Assembly (NCBI GenBank): GCA_013003285.1
Contig: JABDJY010000388.1
Location: forward strand, 1 to 17,641
Reading direction: 5' to 3'
Length of the DNA stretch: 17,641 bases
Origin: Alphaproteobacteria bacterium
GTDB taxonomy: Bacteria > Pseudomonadota > Alphaproteobacteria > UBA6615
The notes beneath the pieces are model-generated. The model was given only the letters and a program-made list of their open reading frames with translations. It ran no database searches and was not told where the DNA came from. Each line of letters opens with the position of its first letter. Within the stretch, counting starts at the first letter, position 1. This document shows positions 14,510-17,641 of this stretch, one piece after another. A program made the position numbers and the translations under genes.

Positions 14510-15190
14510 CTAAACTGTGGTGTCCACATGCGCCTGTGGCGCGGCGCCGTCACCCTTGGCGACCCCGACCCGGGCCGGTCGCAGCAGTCGATCATGCAAA
14601 CGATAGCCAGGCTGAACCACTTGAGCGACGGTGCCGTTGGGATACTCGCTGTCGGGCACCTCGTACATCGCCTCATGGAAATTAGGGTCGAAAGGTTCGC
14701 CAACCGGATCGATGCGTTCGATATTGTGGGCCTCGAACGCCCTCACGAGCTCGCGTTCTACCGCCTCAACACCGCCGAGCAAGGTCTGCAACAGGCCGTC
14801 GCCATTGCGTTGATCTTCCGGCACGGCGGCCAACGCCCGCGATAGATCGTCGGCGACGGTGAGAACCGCGCGGGCAAAATTGGCGACGCCATACTTATGG
14901 GCCTCGGCGAGTTGGCGCTCGCTGCGCTTGCGCACATTCTCCGCCTCAGCCATGAAACGCAAAAACTGATCCTTTACGCCGGCAAGCTCTTCTTCCAGCT
15001 CGGCGATACGGTCAACCGGATCCAGCATCCAGGGCGATTCTTCGCCCTCCGCGGCGGCTTCAGCCGCCGGCTCAGGCGCCGCTCCGTCATTTGCCGACAC
15101 CGGCTGCTCGTCGCTCGCGTTGCCTGGATCAGCGGCCGGCTCCGGCGTTCCGTTTTCTTGCTTTTCATTTTGGTCGCTCTGGGTATTCAT
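14510..15190 (-). CDS. grpE: Nucleotide exchange factor GrpE
   Basis: GrpE releases ADP from DnaK and acts as a thermosensor of the chaperone cycle. At 226 residues it has an acidic, disordered N-terminal tail (about 1-52). A long coiled-coil helix (about 55-105, RIAELEEELAGVKDQFLRFM then AEAENVRKRSERQ) is followed by the C-terminal beta domain with conserved FDPNFHEAM and V-Q-PGYRLHDRLLRPARV. ATG 15190 is the family-like start; the ribosome site is poor (AAAGG lies more than 10 nt away). It follows hrcA after 54 bp, so the two are probably cotranscribed. Confidence 0.97.
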   Translation of the reverse strand: MNTQSDQNEKQENGTPEPAADPGNASDEQPVSANDGAAPEPAAEAAAEGEESPWMLDPVDRIAELEEELAGVKDQFLRFMAEAENVRKRSERQLAEAHKYGVANFARAVLTVADDLSRALAAVPEDQRNGDGLLQTLLGGVEAVERELVRAFEAHNIERIDPVGEPFDPNFHEAMYEVPDSEYPNGTVAQVVQPGYRLHDRLLRPARVGVAKGDGAAPQAHVDTTV

Positions 15191-15244
15191 ATACTGTTAC
15201 TGCCTTTAGCCTTGGCGACGCCCATCGAGGACGTCCATCTCAAA

Positions 15245-16294
15245 TCATCCCATCAACCGGCCGATAACCTTCGCCGTATAATCGACGACGGGGATGACCC
15301 GCGCATAGTTTAGCCGGGTCGGGCCGATCACGCCGATCGCACCGACGATTTGCTCCTTGCTGTTGGTATAGGGTGCAACGACGACAGAACAGCCCGTCAG
15401 GTTGAATAAATCGTCTTCCGCGCCAATAAAGATCTGCACGCCTTCGCCACCCTTGGTGGCATCGAGCAGCCATGACCAGGATTCCTTGGTCTCCAGCGCG
15501 CCATAGAGCGCCCGCACCCGCTCTAAATCTTCGACCGCCTGCACATCGTCGAGCAGGTGCTCGGTGCCGCTGACGATAAGCGCCGCCGCCTCCCCGTCGC
15601 CGGTGCTAGTGCTCGTCGCCATGCCCGCCTCAACAAGCCGTTGAGTTAGCACATCGAGTTCTTGGCGATGCATGGCAAGTTCCGTGGCCAATTGTGCCTG
15701 CCCCTCTTCGATGGTTTTGCCGACCATCCGTGCCGAGAGAAAGTTGGTGGCCTCGACAATCGCTGACGCCGGCATGCCGACCGGGATATCGATGACCCGA
15801 TTTTCCACCGAACCATCATCGGTGACCAAAACCACCAGGGCGCGCTCGGGGCCGAGGCCGACAAATTCGATATGTTTAAGGCGGACATCGGTTTTCGGGG
15901 CAACCACCAAACTGGCATAATTGCTCAAACCCGACAGTACCCGCGTCGCTTCTTCCAGGGTTTTCTGCGGGTTCCGGCCTTGCGCGGCACATTGGGCTTC
16001 GATCGACACGCGCTCTTCTGCGGTCAGCCGGCCAACTTCGAGCAGCCCATCGACAAAGAATCGCAGGCCCGCCTCGGTGGGCAGACGTCCCGCCGAGACA
16101 TGCGGCGAGTACAGCAATCCGGCGTCCTGCAGGTCGGCCATGACATTGCGCACGGTCGCCGGCGATAATTCAACGCCCAGCCGGCGCGACAATGTGCGCG
16201 AGCCGACCGCCTCGCCTGTCTCCAGGTAAGCATCGATAATCTGGCGCAGAATTTCGCGGCTGCGCGCATTTAAATCGGGAACCAATTGGCTCAT
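15245..16294 (-). CDS. hrcA: Heat-inducible transcription repressor HrcA
   Basis: HrcA represses chaperone genes by binding CIRCE operators and depends on GroEL for activity. ATG 16294 gives 349 residues; an in-frame GTG at 16303 would add three residues and cannot be excluded. The N-terminal winged helix (about 5-75) carries the family hallmarks LNARSREILRQIIDAYLETG, GSRTLSRRL and SPATVRNVMADL, then SAGRLPTEAGLRFFVD. The GAF-like domain and C-terminal IGVIGPTRLNYARVIPVVDY segment are complete. It is divergent from rph. No TTAGCACTC-N9-GAGTGCTAA site is seen before it or elsewhere in the window. Confidence 0.97.
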   Translation of the reverse strand: MSQLVPDLNARSREILRQIIDAYLETGEAVGSRTLSRRLGVELSPATVRNVMADLQDAGLLYSPHVSAGRLPTEAGLRFFVDGLLEVGRLTAEERVSIEAQCAAQGRNPQKTLEEATRVLSGLSNYASLVVAPKTDVRLKHIEFVGLGPERALVVLVTDDGSVENRVIDIPVGMPASAIVEATNFLSARMVGKTIEEGQAQLATELAMHRQELDVLTQRLVEAGMATSTSTGDGEAAALIVSGTEHLLDDVQAVEDLERVRALYGALETKESWSWLLDATKGGEGVQIFIGAEDDLFNLTGCSVVVAPYTNSKEQIVGAIGVIGPTRLNYARVIPVVDYTAKVIGRLMG

Positions 16295-16483
16295 CGGCGA
16301 CACCCGCTTAGCGGTTTTCCCATTTCACAATTACCATAGGGCAATCAGGAACTTAGGCGTGGCACTGCCGCTAATCAAGCCATCCGCTAGACGTGTCGCA
16401 CGGCTAGACGCATCGTGGACCAGCGAGTAGGTTTCCCGCCACCCCGTCTGGGATCCCTTTTTCGGTACATATAGGCCCATCCA
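16295..16483. other. hrcA-rph divergent spacer
   Basis: A 189-bp spacer. It contains an 8-bp direct repeat GCTAGACG (16386-16393 and 16403-16410) with a CGTG/CACG mini-palindrome between the copies. A TACATATAGG box (about 16467-16476), 8 nt before the rph start, resembles an alphaproteobacterial -10 but has no good -35 and would give an almost leaderless mRNA. No CIRCE and no clear hrcA promoter were found. Confidence 0.35.
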
Positions 16484-17218
16484 ATGAGCAAGAATTTTCG
16501 ACGCCCCTCCGGCCGCGCCGCTGACGAGATGCGAAAGGTTCGCCTGAAGACGGGCGCCGCCAAATATGCCGAAGGGTCATGCCTCGCCCAGTTTGGCAAC
16601 ACCCATGTCTTATGCGCCGCGAGCATCGAGGAACGGGTGCCGCCCTGGATGCGCGGCGGCGGCAGCGGCTGGGTAACAGCGGAATACGGCATGCTGCCGC
16701 GCTCGACCCATACGCGCACCAACCGCGAAGCGGCGCGCGGCAAGCAATCGGGCCGCACCCAGGAAATCCAGCGCCTGATCGGCCGTAGCCTGCGGGCCGC
16801 GACCGATCTGGAGGCCCTGGGCGAGCGACAGATCCGTCTGGACTGCGATGTGTTGCAAGCGGATGGCGGCACGCGAACAGCGGCCATTACCGGTGCCTAT
16901 GTGGCCTTGCACCTGGCGTGTCAAAAACTCGTTCGCGCCGGCGAACTCGACGCCGTCCCCATGCACGATATGGTCGCCGCCGTCTCGTGCGGGCTTTATG
17001 ACGGCACAGCGGTTCTCGATTTAGATTACGACGAAGATTCGAATGCCCAGGCCGACGCCAATTTTGTGCTCACCGCGAAGGGCCGAATTATCGAAATCCA
17101 GGGAACGGCGGAAGACAAGCCGTTCTCCAGGACCCAATTTATCAAGCTCCTCGATCTGGCGCATCAGGGCACCGACCAACTGGCGGCGGCGCAACGCGCC
17201 GCCTTAGGCGTTGAATGA
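16484..17218 (+). CDS. rph: Ribonuclease PH
   Basis: RNase PH is a phosphate-dependent 3'-5' exoribonuclease that trims tRNA precursors. The 244-residue protein has the expected N-terminus (RPSGRAADEMRKVRL), the phosphate/RNA-binding block NREAARGKQSGRTQEIQRLIGRS (split over about 80-102), the ADGGTRTA loop (126-133) and the acidic catalytic cluster DLDYDEDS (179-186), with D191 in ADANF. Length is normal. ATG 16484 is the first codon of the homologous region. It is divergent from hrcA and overlaps rdgB by an ATGA, implying translational coupling. Confidence 0.98.
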   Translation: MSKNFRRPSGRAADEMRKVRLKTGAAKYAEGSCLAQFGNTHVLCAASIEERVPPWMRGGGSGWVTAEYGMLPRSTHTRTNREAARGKQSGRTQEIQRLIGRSLRAATDLEALGERQIRLDCDVLQADGGTRTAAITGAYVALHLACQKLVRAGELDAVPMHDMVAAVSCGLYDGTAVLDLDYDEDSNAQADANFVLTAKGRIIEIQGTAEDKPFSRTQFIKLLDLAHQGTDQLAAAQRAALGVE

Positions 17219-17641
17219 GCCGACGATTTCGAGACGGTCGGCTGGTCATCGCCAGCCACAATGAAGGCAAGGTGGGCGAGATCTCCGACCTGCTGACCCC
17301 GTTGGGGATTGCCGTCCAAAGCGCGGCGGAACTGGGGCTACCGGAACCCGTCGAGGACGGCGTAACCTTCGTTGAAAATGCCGTTCTAAAGGCCCGTGCG
17401 GCAGTGCAGGGCTGCAATCTGCCGGCACTGGCCGACGATAGCGGGCTCGCGGTTACCGCCTTGGATGGCGCGCCCGGCATCTACTCGGCACGCTGGGCGG
17501 AAACGCCCGACGGCAGAAATTTCGATACTGCCATGGCGCGGGTTCAGACGGAACTCGGCGATAGCACCGACCGGTCAGCCCATTTCGTTTGTGTGCTGGC
17601 CCTGGCCTGGCCCGATGGCCATGTGGAGACCTTCGAGGGTC
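17215..17641 (+). CDS. rdgB: RdgB/HAM1 family XTP/dITP diphosphatase (3' end outside window)
   Basis: This enzyme hydrolyses non-canonical purine triphosphates (dITP, XTP) to keep them out of DNA and RNA. ATG 17215 overlaps the rph stop (ATGA); 142 residues are visible and the frame is still open at the window edge. Family motifs are in place: SHNEGK nucleotide loop (14-19), TFVENAVLKA (51-60), ADDSGL catalytic loop (73-78), GAPGIYSARWA (85-95). About 55-60 residues should lie beyond the window. The rph-rdgB pair next to hrcA is a common alphaproteobacterial arrangement. Confidence 0.96.
   Translation, partial: MSRRFRDGRLVIASHNEGKVGEISDLLTPLGIAVQSAAELGLPEPVEDGVTFVENAVLKARAAVQGCNLPALADDSGLAVTALDGAPGIYSARWAETPDGRNFDTAMARVQTELGDSTDRSAHFVCVLALAWPDGHVETFEG

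Noticed and set aside
16355..16376. TTAG...CTAA repeat in the hrcA-rph spacer considered as a CIRCE element
   Set aside because: The arms beyond TTAG/CTAA do not match TTAGCACTC/GAGTGCTAA and the spacing is wrong.

Overview
The window is a GC-rich, gene-dense chromosomal segment of an alphaproteobacterium, most likely Rhodospirillales-like. This placement rests on gene order (pstB-phoU-phoB; rdgB-rph divergent from hrcA-grpE-dnaK-dnaJ), protein style and promoter style, not on any rRNA or marker-tree evidence. Nearly everything is chromosomal housekeeping. I see no transposase, phage gene, CRISPR array, tRNA or rRNA.

Layout. (1) 1-2176, plus strand: the end of a phosphate-starvation operon, with pstB (5' end outside the window), phoU and phoB. 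(2) 2185-3303, minus: alanine dehydrogenase (ald), convergent with phoB. (3) 3453-5276, plus: a YejA-type periplasmic peptide-binding protein without its permease genes, overlapping tail-to-tail with an adenosine kinase-like PfkB sugar/nucleoside kinase (5263-6270, minus). (4) 6418-8345, plus: an envelope-flavoured group comprising an EI24/CysZ-family membrane protein, a bactofilin, an overlapping 45-residue single-span membrane ORF and a proline-rich lipoprotein. (5) 8358-9002, minus: endonuclease III (nth). (6) 9331-10125, plus: a secreted Sel1-repeat protein. (7) 10141-16294, minus: hrcA, grpE, dnaK, dnaJ and dapB, reading away from the divergent rph. (8) 16484-17641, plus: rph and the 5' part of rdgB, joined by an ATGA overlap.

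How the genes work together. PstB powers phosphate uptake, PhoU couples transporter state to signalling and PhoB is the transcriptional output; phoR is not in view. HrcA, GrpE, DnaK and DnaJ form the Hsp70 chaperone set with its repressor, although no CIRCE operator is visible anywhere in the window. RNase PH and RdgB serve tRNA 3'-end maturation and nucleotide-pool cleaning. The bactofilin, small membrane ORF and lipoprotein look like a cell-envelope or cytoskeletal module.

The least described item is the 45-residue ORF at 7671-7808. It starts inside the bactofilin gene and ends in a hydrophobic helix. The bactofilin itself shows no membrane-targeting segment, so a membrane-anchor role for the small protein is a testable hypothesis. 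Several perfect inverted repeats wrap stop codons (dnaJ; the lipoprotein/nth junction) or sit in leaders (bactofilin; the grpE-dnaK spacer). They are reported as structure seen in the sequence, with function unproven.
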